Below are positions 22,541 through 33,210 of a stretch of 64,000 nt of DNA, piece after piece. The notes beneath the pieces are model-generated. The model made no database searches and had not been told where the DNA came from. It was given only the letters and a program-made list of their open reading frames with translations. This DNA is from Arachis hypogaea (Eukaryota; Streptophyta; Magnoliopsida; Fabales; Fabaceae): positions 16,894,346 to 16,958,345 of the forward strand of contig NC_092052.1 of the NCBI RefSeq assembly GCF_003086295.3, in the 5' to 3' direction. How positions within the stretch are numbered: the stretch's first letter is position 1; every line of letters begins with the position of its first letter. The translations under genes were made by a program, and so were the position numbers.

Positions 22541-24591
22541 CATCTAATGATATGGGATTACACACTCTTCTTTTAATAGTTAAATGCTGACTAAATTTTA
22601 ATAAAAGTACTAACCCTAAAACTTTCTCTTATTATGTATTTGTATTTTTTTAATACGTATTATTATATATATTATATAATTAATTAATTTATAGTGTACA
22701 TATAATACAGTAGATAAATATATATATTAATTGTATTAATTCTATCTTTCTATATTAGGGCAACTTTTAGAAACAGCAAAAACAATAATGAATAAAAGAA
22801 TTGGATATTCTTGCTGGCTGATAAGGCGTAGATAATCTGTATGCATATTCTAGCGTAAATGCCAATTTAAATGCGAAGAATATTAATATACATACGTTAA
22901 CATATTATCACCCTAATTATAAGAGAATCACTGAATCAATAATCTATATCTTTAATACATTCTGTAAGGTCTTATAATATAAATGCTGTTCTAGCCTTGT
23001 AGGTATAGGAAAAATTTATGTCAATTATTTTATATATTCTTGTTGGTACAGCTTTAGTGTAACTTGCACTTGAATGTTGCCCAGATTCCTATTATCAAAT
23101 ACAATCCAAGTAGAAAGGAATAAAGGAAAAATTTAAGGGGAAAATAAAAAATAAAAAAAGAATCATCTTTTATGCCTCCAATTTTTACAAATAAAGAATA
23201 ATGTAATTGGAAACGAAGTTGCCTTCCTCCCCCTTTTCTTTCCCTTCTTGGATGTTACTTTTATTCTTTCTTTCTTTCTTTATTAGCTATCCTTTTAGTT
23301 GGAAATGATGTCTTAATTCTGTGCTTGACAATGAAAAGTCATTATACACTCATAAAGTTAATTTAGGTTTTAAAAAAAGAAAAGCCTTTCATCACCAAAA
23401 ATTAGTTGACAATAAATAGAGGCTAAGCAAGTTTAGAACAAAACATCTAACCGGAAAAATAGCTGCCCAAGATACGGATAGATATTTTCATATCATTTTA
23501 AATGCATCTAATAATTTTTACAACATATAAAAATAAATAATTATAGTTGATTGTAAGAAAATAAATAAAAAAGGTTATAATAAGAACAATAATTTCTTTC
23601 ATAAGACAGTACAAGTTTGAGATGTGGGACAACGGAAAATTAAACATATGCATAAATGCTGCGTTGAGAATTGATGCACACGCAATATGATATCGTTATG
23701 TATGTTTCCACGATATTTAATAATAATGAAATGAAATAAAGATGACGATCGGTTCGTTATATATTAATGCTCCTAGTCGTATTAGAAGAGGAGAGAGAGA
23801 GGGAGAGAGTATAATTTTATTTATTTTATTTTATTTTCAATATTGATATCATTGCTTATGTTGCCATATAAGATAAGATGCTGTTTCCACCACAACAAAA
23901 ATGAGAAAGGTATATGCATATGGAACCAATTAAGCTTTTAGTCATACTTTACCAAGCTTCTACTCAAACTACTCCATGATGCCTTTTTTGACAATTAGGT
24001 TACTTCTTCATAAACCTTATCTCATAAACACCAATTAATCCACATAACCAAACCAACTAATCTCTTTTGGGGACTTTATATTTACTAATTTTAGCTTTCA
24101 CCAACCAATTAACCTCTTCACTAATTTCTAATGTCTTTTCTCAATCCCTTTTGATTTCTTATACATATGAATTATTTATTTGATGAACTTTTTTTGTTTC
24201 ATTAATTAGAAGTAAAAGTCCATTACATATTTTATGTTACGTTCAAGTAGCCTTTTACTTAACTTCTTAATAAAATTAACTTAAACTAAAGTTAGACTTC
24301 TAAAAAATGAAAAATTATACAACTTCAGATTATGATAATTCTGCATCGTATTACTAATGAGTGATGACTTCAACAACCAAGTAAGCTCATCAAATCTCTA
24401 ATCTTGATTTTAAAACCACTTCTTAAGCTTGGTCTCTGCTATATATAGTCAACGCTTCCGTTGCCAATTTGGCTATTATATCATTATTTTGTATATAACA
24501 TCAGCTCTAACAAAACATATATTAATAATATTACATTACGATTTACGACCCAACAAAAAATAAATAAATACAATAATACAGTGATATAATA
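22541..24591. other. AT-rich intergenic DNA
   Basis: No gene seen. There is a short (GA)n run near 23787-23810. Otherwise it is low-complexity AT sequence, with CT-rich patches near 23220-23280. Confidence 0.55.
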
Positions 24592-25245
24592 TGGATGTCC
24601 GGACAACTCAATTTTTTAACGTTAGGAGGCTCAGGTTGTCAAGAAAAATTAAATTTAATAAAATTTAAAAAGGATAACCTTTATAAGTATATAAATAGAG
24701 TAACATGGTCTGAGATAGAAGACACACACACCATTATATAAAACATTATTCTATTTATAAGCACATTCATCAATATATAAAGAGTAAATATATATGAATC
24801 ATCTCATTTATATTAAGTTAATAATATTAGTAAATATTAATACTAGAGTAGTTATCTAGTTACATTTTTTTTTTATTTATTTTACAACACGTTATTAGTA
24901 CGAAATTCTGATCAAAATTTAGGAAGATTCAAGTAATAAATTTTCATTATGCCAAAACTCTCTCATCTAATATCATGGACATTAGATGTCGAAATTCATC
25001 TTGATTCAATGGATCTTGGAGATACCATTAAAGTTGAAAATAAAGCATCCCAGGAGAATAAAGCCAAAGCCATAATCTTCATTCATCGTTATTTTGACGA
25101 AGGATTGAAAACTGAATATTTCACATTAAAATATCTGCTATTTGGAAGAACCTTGAAAAAATGTATAATCATCAAAGAACAGTGATATTTCCTCAAGCTC
25201 GATATGAATGGATGCATTTGCGTCTACAGGATTTTATAATCATCC
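24592..25245 (+). mobile_element. Truncated copia fragment: LTR plus partial gag
   Basis: A 295-bp LTR-like stretch (24592-24886) starts TGGATGTCC and ends TTTACA. It is followed by ACACGTTATTAGTACGA, a leader resembling the sequence after LTRs of one plant copia group, and then a gag start at 24949 (MPKLSHLISWTLDVEIHLDS). Gag continues as DEGLKTEYFTLKYLLF and, after frameshifts, YEWMHLRLQDF near 25205-25235. There it stops abruptly and a different copia begins. The type is recognised from the conserved gag motifs. The element is dead. Confidence 0.7.
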
Positions 25246-25249
25246 GGTT

Positions 25250-28145
25250 GCTTTAATCACGTGTCTCCTTTGCGTCATCTTTTTTCGTCTTTGACTACCA
25301 CTACAAATGCACTTTCTGTCAATACTGCTAATGGTTCCCTCTTGCATGCGACACACAATGGTTCTATTTTCCAGCCAACTCTTAATCTTCCTGATACTTA
25401 TTATATTCCCAAATTGAACTTTAATCTTATTTCTATTAGTCAACTTGTTGATCTCGGTTTTGTTGTCACTTTTTCCATTTTTGGTTGCCCACACCTCCTT
25501 GGGAGAGATGCGTCCTCTTGTGTCTCATAGTGTTTTGGGTCAAGTTAATCATGAGTCTTTTGATTGCATTTCTTGTCAAACTGCTAAACAACCCGCTTTA
25601 TCTTTTCACAATAATTCCTCTCTTGCTTTCTCTCCTTTTGATCTTATCCACTCTGATGTTTGGGGTCCCGCTCCCACCGCTTCTATGGGAGGAGCTCGAT
25701 ACTTTATCATTTTCATTGATGATTATTCACGCTTCACTTGGGTTTATTTGATGACTAATCGCCATGAGTTACCTTAGATTTATATTAACTTTGCCACTAT
25801 GATTAAAACTCGGTTTTTCAAGGTCATTCAGATTTTTCGCCGCCATAATGCTATGGAATACAGTGATTTCAAACTCTTAACCTTTCTTGCAGAGCAGGGT
25901 ACTTTGTCTGAGTTTTCTTGTCCTGGTACGTCACAACAAAATGGGTGAGCTGAACACAAACACTGTCACATTCTTGACTCTGTTCGTGCAATGCTTCTTT
26001 CTTCTTCGTGTTCTAAGTATACTTGGGGTGAAGCTGTTCTTACTACTGTTCATGTTATCAATAGACTCCCTTCTTCTGTTCTTGGTAACATTACTCCCTT
26101 TGAGCGTCTTTATCATACCTCCCTAAATTATAGTTCTCTTTGAGTTTTTGGTTGTATCTGTTTTGTTCTTCTTCAGCCTCATGAACATAATAAGCTTGAA
26201 CCTCGGGCTCGTATGTGTTGTTTCCTTGGTTATGACACTGAACACAAGGGTTATCGTTGTTGGGATCCTCTCTCTAAACGTATTCATATATCTCGTCATG
26301 TTGTCTTCTGGGAGCATCGCATGTTTTCTCGGTTCTCCTCTTTTGAGTCCATTCCTCCTACTCAGTCACATTTTTTCACTAACCCCAATGTTGATATTTT
26401 TCCTAGTGATGATTCTACAGGTTCTATCTCGAGTCACCCTCCACAGCCTCCTGTTCTTCCGCCTTCTCCATCTCCCAATGATTCCAGACCGGACGACGAT
26501 CCTACTCCTATCGTTATGCCTCCTCCTTCCACTCGTTCTTCTAGGGTAAGAAATCAACCTCCTCATCTTCTTGATTATCATTGTTTTTCTACTATTCTTT
26601 ATCAACATGAACCTAAGTCATTCTGAGAACCATCCACAAATTCAAATTGGCAACAAGCAATGCAGGAAGAAATACAGGCACTAGAAAAAGCACACACTTG
26701 GAATTTGGTTGATCCTCCTTCTAATCAGGAAGTTGTGGGAAGCAGATGGGTATACAAGATCAAGACTCGCTCTGATAGTTCTATTGATCATTATAAGACA
26801 CAATTGGTTGCTCAGGGTTGTACGCAAGAGTATGGTATTGACTATGAAGAGACTTTTACTCTTGTTACTCGTCTCACATCTGTTCGAGCTCTTGTTGCCA
26901 TTGTTGCGGTCAAAAAATGGTCTCTGAGTCAGATGGACGTGAAGAATGCATTTCTTAATGGAGATTTGAAAAAGAAGGTCTATATGAAACCCCCCTCCGG
27001 ATTATCCTTGTCCTTCTAGCAAAGTTTGTCTCCTTCGCAAGGCACTTTATGGACTTAAGCAAGCTCCTCGTGAATGGTTTGACAAGTTTAGCACTACCGT
27101 ATGCAATCTTGGTTTCACTTGCAGCCCTCATGAGAATGCTCTCTTCATTCATAAAAATGAATGTGGAGTTATTCTTGTACTTCTGTATGTTGATGACATG
27201 ATTATTACTGGAGATGATGTTAATGGTATCTCTGATCTCAAGGCGTCTCTTCAGCGTACTTTTGAGATGAAAGATCTTGGTTCTCTCAGCTATTTTCTTG
27301 GTCTAGAAGTCATATCCACTGATGATGGCATCTATCTCTCTCAAGCTAAATATGCTTCAGATCTTCTTGCTCGAGTCGGAATTACAGATAGTCGCACTGA
27401 GTCTACTCCTCTTGATCCTAATGTTCGATTTACTCCTATGGATGGCACTGTTTTGGATAATCCTACTCTTTATCACAGCTAGTTAGAGGATTTGTCTACT
27501 TAACTGTCACCCAACCAGGCATCGCCTATCCGGTTCATGTTCTTAGCCAGTTCTTGTCAGCTCACCGTACTACTCACTATGCGGCAGTTCGTCGCATTCT
27601 TCGCTACATCAAAGGTACCCCATGGCCTTTATTTTTCTGCCCATTCATCTTTATCCCTTCAGGCGTACTCAGATGTTGATTGGGCTAGTGATCCCACTGA
27701 TCGTCGTTCCACGACTGGTTATTGTTTGTTTCTTGGCGACTCTCTCATTTCTTGGCGAGCTAAGAAGCAAACATTCACTGCTCGATCAAGCACAGAAGCT
27801 GAATACCGTGCTCTCGCTGATACCACTGCTGAAGTTATCTCGATTCGTTGGCTTTTCGAAGACTTGGGTGCTCCTCAGTCATCCCCAACTGATTTTTTTG
27901 TGACAACCGCAGTGCTATTCAGATTGCCCATAATGATGTGTTTCATGAACGTACCAAACATATTGAGATTGATTGTCACTTTGTTCGGCAACGTATCCTT
28001 ATTAATGTTATTCGTATCATCGCTGTTGGAATACTGGATTAGACTGTTGATATCTTCACGAAGGCTCATTATCTAATTCGTTTTCAGACTTTGTTATCCA
28101 AACTCAAGATGGTATCCTTAGCTCCCACTTGAGTTTGAGGGGGGA
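25250..28145 (+). pseudogene. copia pol pseudogene, 5'-truncated at protease
   Basis: Starts inside protease (MSPLRHLFSSL, without the preceding catalytic DSGAS). It continues through YYIPKLNFNLISISQL, a deletion, integrase (HSDVWGP near 25650, DDYSRFTWV near 25720, GTSQQNG then a stop near 25945), RT (MQEEIQALEKAHTWNLVDPP from 26660, MDVKNAFLNGDL near 26935, LYVDDMIITGDD near 27185) and RNase H (YSDVDWASDP near 27665, STEAEYRALAD near 27790, HERTKHIEI near 27948). At least six frameshifts or stops are seen. The YVDD motif is intact, but the frame is not. It ends at a GAGGGGGGA purine tract. Confidence 0.85.
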
Positions 28146-28340
28146 TGTTAAGAGAATAATTAGAATCAAATTAGATCAATTAGTATTATTTGTATTTATA
28201 TAGCGTATCTGTATATTAATTGTAGGATTCTATACTTTTATTACTTTAATTCTACTAACAGCTATATATATCTATTGTACATTATACTTTTTCTCAACCT
28301 GAATAATACACTATTTTAGATTATCTTCTTGTTTCTAACC
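28146..28340 (+). repeat. 3' LTR of the 25250-28145 copia
   Basis: Starts TGTTAAGAGAATAATTAG right after the purine tract and runs to about TTCTAACC. The end is approximate. No matching 5' LTR exists in the window, and the LTR at 24592 is unrelated in sequence. Confidence 0.65.
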
Positions 28341-29334
28341 ATAAAAACCAAAATCATGATGTAGCAGAATTATGATTCTATCCTTTATTTTATATAGTTA
28401 AATTAAATGAAGAAATAAATTCAGATAGGTTTCATTGATTGGTAGTTCAGATTACTTGGATTAAATTTCAGTGTGATGAAACCAAAACCACCCATTTGTT
28501 TGTGGGAGAACATTCTCTGTGGAGAACCTAATAAGACAAACTGAGACTTCTCTGCCATAGTTCAATCTCTTACGATTATAGTACTAGACCCAAATTGTTT
28601 ACCTTCATTTAATTCTGAGTGTGTCTAATGGTTCATTTTCAAAAATTATACTATATTTACATATTAATATCTTAGAATACTTATTTAATTTTGGAAACTT
28701 CTATCACCTCCTGAGTCTCATCAATTATGTGTTCATGTCATTCTTAATTGTTCATATCATTCCCTTTTTCTACTCCTTTTTTGCTGGAGAAGTTGTAGTT
28801 CCTGTATTTATGTTTGAAAACATTTAATTTTGAGACATTAATATCCTTCCTCTTTGCAATATCGCAATTCATATCTCCTTCCTGTTTTATACTGCATTCA
28901 CCAATTCATAATTTTAATCAATTAACTGCATTTGCCAATTCAGAATTTTAATAAATTTATTATACAAAGCACTTTTTTGGTCCATTAATTTATGCATTAT
29001 ATTATTTTAAACGATGTTCCTCTCATTACATAGTTAGTTGTTATTAGACACAATATGCCTTTATTATCTTTACCTACTGATTCAATTATAATTTTCTAAT
29101 ATAAGATCTTAAAACCTCTTTCAAAATACAGAAGTTTTATATAATGCAATATTATCCCCATTGTACTTTAAGTTTAATGTATATAAAAGCAATGAACAAA
29201 ACTAAATAAAAGATGCAGCTATATACAGTCACTTAGCTTCAATACATAGGTCTATTTACTTTCCATTAATTGCTTGGAACTTAAATTTCTTAAAGTACCC
29301 TTAGTTTATTAAATTAAAGAGTTTAAGTTCATTT
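28341..29334. other. AT-rich intergenic DNA
   Basis: No gene or repeat with definable ends was found. Confidence 0.5.
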
Positions 29335-29900
29335 TGTTGGGCTTTTTCTCTCTTTTGTGAGACTCAAGTCTAATTTTTAGGATGTTTTTTTGTACTCATT
29401 ATGTCATGACCCTAATAAGATTTTTGGAGTCATTTTAAGAGTGAGAGTATAGCCATCAAAGTGAGAGAGAAGAGGGAAAATAAAATTTTCGTTTTTATGT
29501 AAAGTAGTAAATTTCAAATAATAGTTTTTCATTTGTTCACCGTTAGATCGACGTGAAATTTGGACTTCAGATTCTTCTTATTTTATTCTTCATTTTGGAC
29601 GGTGAAGATTTTGATTGGAGGTCTGCAAAGAGAGAAATAGGCTTCGAACAACTCTATTTTTGGGTATTTTTCATCTTCTTGCTTCTCATTTGTAAACTTT
29701 GGTGCTTTGATGTTTTGGCTGGTTATATGCACGATTTATGCTTTGTTTGAAACTCTCTTGTACCTCATTTAATTATAGTGGAGTTATTTCATTTATTTGG
29801 AGGACTCGTGATTTTTAACTCTCACATTGCGGGGTTTTCACGTTAAAATCTTGGTGTGTTCTTATTATTGCTTTACTTATTATATTTGCTTGTTCATAGT
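29335..29900 (+). repeat. Possible LTR remnant
   Basis: Begins TGTTGGGCTTTTTCTC and contains phrases I associate with a legume copia LTR family: GTTAGATCGACGTGA near 29543, GGAGGTCTGCAAAGAG near 29616 and GGAGGACTCGTG near 29801. No partner and no target duplication were found. This rests on recall of the family, so certainty is low. Confidence 0.35.
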
Positions 29901-30334
29901 TGCTGCCATATTGTGTTGCAGTCATGCTACACATCCATGTATCCATGTATCCAAGTTGGCCCAAGCCCAAATTCACTCACGCGCATTAATGAAGCGTGAT
30001 TACACGCGTCCGAAATCCCTCGTTACTTCATTTGCACTCATTATGAAAAAACGTTACTTCTTCCTCAACATGAAACCACTACACGAAACTGCTCATTCTC
30101 TTCGAATCTCTCTCAAAATCACTCAAACTTCACTCATGTTCTCTACGAAAACCACTACTAGAGAAGAATCGCGAGAAGATTTCGCAAGGAACAAGCAAAA
30201 ATGAACAAAAATAGAAACAGAGACTGACAAATGTATGAGAAAAACTACTGTTCATTTGAAATCTTGCAATGTAGCGTTTCTCCTAGTTGTATTTTAGGTT
30301 TACTGGATTAATTTGCTTCGTTTAGTACATCGAC

Positions 30335-30745
30335 GTATTCTGATTGCATTTTTACAGTATATCTAGGGCTTTGAATAAAATTTGTTCTTATTTTCATTCA
30401 GTTCAGTGGATAGTATAACTAGGGCTTTGAACTTAGTTGTTACTCTACTCAGTTCTTCTTTTGCATGGAGAAATACTATTCTTGATGATTGAAAGTTCAT
30501 AACGATTTATTCACCACATGAATGTTGTTCGGTTCGGTGGCCTTTGTGATTTTCATTCACTTGATATTTAGTGTGTTTAGGGTTTAGGGTTATTCTAATT
30601 GTATTTTTACAGTATATCTAGGGTTTTGAATGAAATTTGTTCCTATTTTCATTTGGTTCAGTGGATAGTGTAACCAGGGCTTTGAACTTGGTTGTTACTC
30701 TGGGGGCTTTATTTTTATTCACTTGATATTTACTGTGTTCAGAGA
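30335..30745. repeat. Imperfect direct repeat, period about 253 bp
   Basis: 30335-30446 and 30588-30701 share CAGTATATCTAGGG, TTGAA, AAATTTGTTC, TTCAGTGGATAGT and GGGCTTTGAACTT in the same order. The following CATTCACTTGATATTTA near 30555 recurs at about 30718. This looks like an eroded two-copy tandem repeat. No coding. Confidence 0.75.
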
Positions 30746-31099
30746 TCAAATGATTCGGGCATCTGAAGCAATAAGACTCCCAAAGTCATCTGTTGCCCTC
30801 TCCAACCCTTTTTGTAAATTCTCATATGCGGATTTAGATAGTAAATAGGATATACTATGATTGATTGGTTGTAATTAACAATATTTTGTTTAACTTGTTT
30901 AAAAAAATAAACAATGCTTCTTTCAATGTATATATGTCAATATTAATGTAAATGTTAATGTTAATATTAATGTAAATGTTAATGTATATATCTAATCTTA
31001 ATATCAATATATATATCTAATGTTAATATTTATATCTGATTCAACATGGATTACTCCTTATCCTGTCGGTATGAGATAATTTATATATCTGTTGGAACT

Positions 31100-32600
31100 G
31101 TCTGGCTGCTATTTTGTTCCAGATTCACAGTGAATGGAATCAGTGTATTTATCAACACATTAATAACCCCAAAAAACATAGTAAACCAAAATTAATACAT
31201 TGGATGAACCGAAAAATTGCATATATCAATATAGTAGAGAGCTAATTATAAAAAAATATTTCTATCAGTATTCAATTTCAGAAATACCTGAACTCTTTGA
31301 CATAGCACAATAAATTGACTATTTAATAAAGAAAAAAGTAACTTTTGAATAAAGAATTTCACAAAAGCTAATATCAAAAACAAAAAAAGTGACTATTCAT
31401 TAAACACTAACAACAGTGAGAAATTAACCCTCCTATAATCTCAGTGAACCGAAATTTGCTCATGGGTGAAAAGAAATTTATATTAATAAAACTTGTATAA
31501 TCCTCTCTGGGATAATTTATATCCGGTGCATTGTAAAGGTTGGAGCTTGACTGAATCGTTGATCCGCCGTTTAAAAGGTTCAATTGCAAAAGACATAATC
31601 AATCGTATATTAGCAAAAGACACAAATAATTTTTTTCCTAATCGCAAGCAAATCAATCTTACCTCCCTTGGAGCTGTCTTTTTCTTTTTCTTCGTGGCGT
31701 TTGAGATCTTTTTTTTCATGTTTGATCCAAGTCTGTTCTTGGGCCGGCCTCTTGTTTTGACGCGTGGCGGGTTTTGAAGGTCGTTCACGTCGCTTCTTCG
31801 TGGGATAACAAACTTTTTCCTTTGTTTCTCTCTTGATATTCTTGCCTCTCAGCCATGACCTTGTCAAACGGCTGGTGCAGAATTCCGGTCAGCTCCTCAG
31901 ACTCGGATGCAAATTCGTATATATTGTGCGACCGAAACACCAATTATATATAGTACCCAGTGAATGAAATATAATCCATTATATATATATTCAAATTCAA
32001 ACTCCTTTCTGCATAATGAACCGAAAACATCATCATGGTGAAACAACTCTATAGTACTGAGTGAACGAAACATAATCCAGCATATAAAATCAAATTCAAA
32101 CAGCTTTCTGCATAATGAACTGAAACACGTACTCATGATGAAACAATTGTTTAGTATTGATTGAACGAAACATAATCCATTATACAAAATCAAATTCGAA
32201 ACACCTCTGTCTACAATTTAGATATTATCAATTCAATTCAATTCAATTCAGATTCAAAAATACCAACATCCATTGAATTCAATTTAAATAAAATTAACAA
32301 TTATATTCCATTCAATTCGATTCAAAATTGAATAATCCAAACCTCATCAGCATGATTCGTTTCAGAAGAATAAACCAAATCGTTCTCATTCAACTTATTT
32401 GAAGTTCAATCATTCATTGTTTCGATTCAGAAGTGAAGATCGAAGAACAAAACAAAGAAGAAGAAGAATGACGGAGCTTATTATGTTGAATTCAATGCAG
32501 TATAGAAGGTTTACGTTATATATAGCGCATGTATGAAAAACGAGTGAGGGAGTGGAGGAGGCGCGTCTGGGAAAAGTTACTTGGATAGTTTGGATGAATT
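31100..32600 (-). mobile_element. Possible FAR1/MULE-type transposase remnant
   Basis: On the minus strand a basic stretch at about 31790-31640 (NDLQNPPRVKTRGRPKNRLG, then Lys-rich) is followed, with frameshifts, by a tail at about 31590-31490 (LNLLNGGSTIQSSSNLYNAP). Both resemble the C-terminal tails of FAR1/FHY3-like MULE proteins, but no zinc finger or transposase core is present. Upstream (32220-31925) is a tandem repeat, and further upstream is a TATATATAAC-type promoter-like sequence near 32520. The assignment is inference from short tails. The coding part may instead be an unrelated gene fragment. Confidence 0.35.
31925..32210. repeat. Tandem repeat, period about 99 bp, nearly three copies
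   Basis: The phrase CATAATGAAC recurs at 32012 and 32111, each followed by CGAAAC.T, then GAAACAA, AGTGAACGAAACATAATCCA-like and CAAATTCAAAC blocks. A third partial copy lies upstream. Translated on the minus strand it gives a repeating 33-residue pattern with no known domain. Confidence 0.75.
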
Positions 32601-32661
32601 ATTTACATGGATGTAGAACTTTTCTGATTATGTTGTGAGTGCTTCCATATTATTTTTCTGT

Positions 32662-32663
<2 letters not shown>

Positions 32664-32694
<31 letters not shown>
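32664..32694. repeat. (GA)n microsatellite
   Basis: About 15 GA units directly adjoining the 3' LTR start of the copia at 32697. It obscures that element's target duplication. Confidence 0.9.
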
Positions 32695-32696
<2 letters not shown>

Positions 32697-32699
<3 letters not shown>

Positions 32700-32740
32700 A
32701 GAAAATAAGTCGTTTCAACCTGTTTTTTCATTAGTCATCA

Positions 32741-32803
<63 letters not shown>

Positions 32804-32977
32804 TTTTGATATGAAATTATATCAAATCTTTCCTATCTTAAAAGGCATCATTACGATCCTAATAAATTAGAATGCATAATTTTCTATCTTAGTAATAAAT
32901 ATACATAAGAGTACTCCTTGAGTATAGTATCTATACTTATTTATAGAAATATTATTGATATAATATTTTCATTAATA
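32697..32977 (-). repeat. 3' LTR of the 32.7-40.8 kb copia
   Basis: On the plus strand it runs from TGTAGAAAATAAG to TTCATTAATA. It matches 40588-40823 apart from the AT expansion and scattered substitutions. Confidence 0.85.
32747..32799. repeat. (AT)n microsatellite inside an LTR
   Basis: About 26 AT units. The partner LTR at 40588-40823 has only a short (TA)n here, so the tract expanded after insertion and accounts for most of the LTR length difference. Confidence 0.9.
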
Positions 32978-32984
32978 CCCCCTT

Positions 32985-33210
32985 AAGTCGGAGCATGCAA
33001 GTCTTCAATGTCCAACTTGACCAATATTGCCTCAAACTTTTTGGCACCAAGAGCTTTAATAAAAAGGTCGGCCAACTGAGTGTGAGTGGGAACATAAGAT
33101 GGAAGGAGGCATTGGTGCACGATCTCATCCCGAACAAGATGACAGTCTACTTTAATGTGCTTCGTGCGTTCATGAAAAACTGGATTTTTAAAAATGTGAA
33201 GAGCTGGTTG
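32985..33210 (-). pseudogene. copia RNase H, C-terminal piece
   Basis: The minus frame reads [46 protein letters not shown] and DLHAPT, then a stop and the purine tract. This is the end of copia RNase H, separated from the rest of the domain by the 3.3 kb insertion. Confidence 0.85.

Noticed and set aside
24592..28340. One ordinary copia element with LTRs at both ends
   Set aside because: The two terminal sequences are unrelated and the gag breaks off mid-domain; two families are joined.
29553..30204. Two plus-strand frames of 65 and 125 codons
   Set aside because: They overlap the probable LTR remnant and its flank; composition is not gene-like and no domain was recognised.
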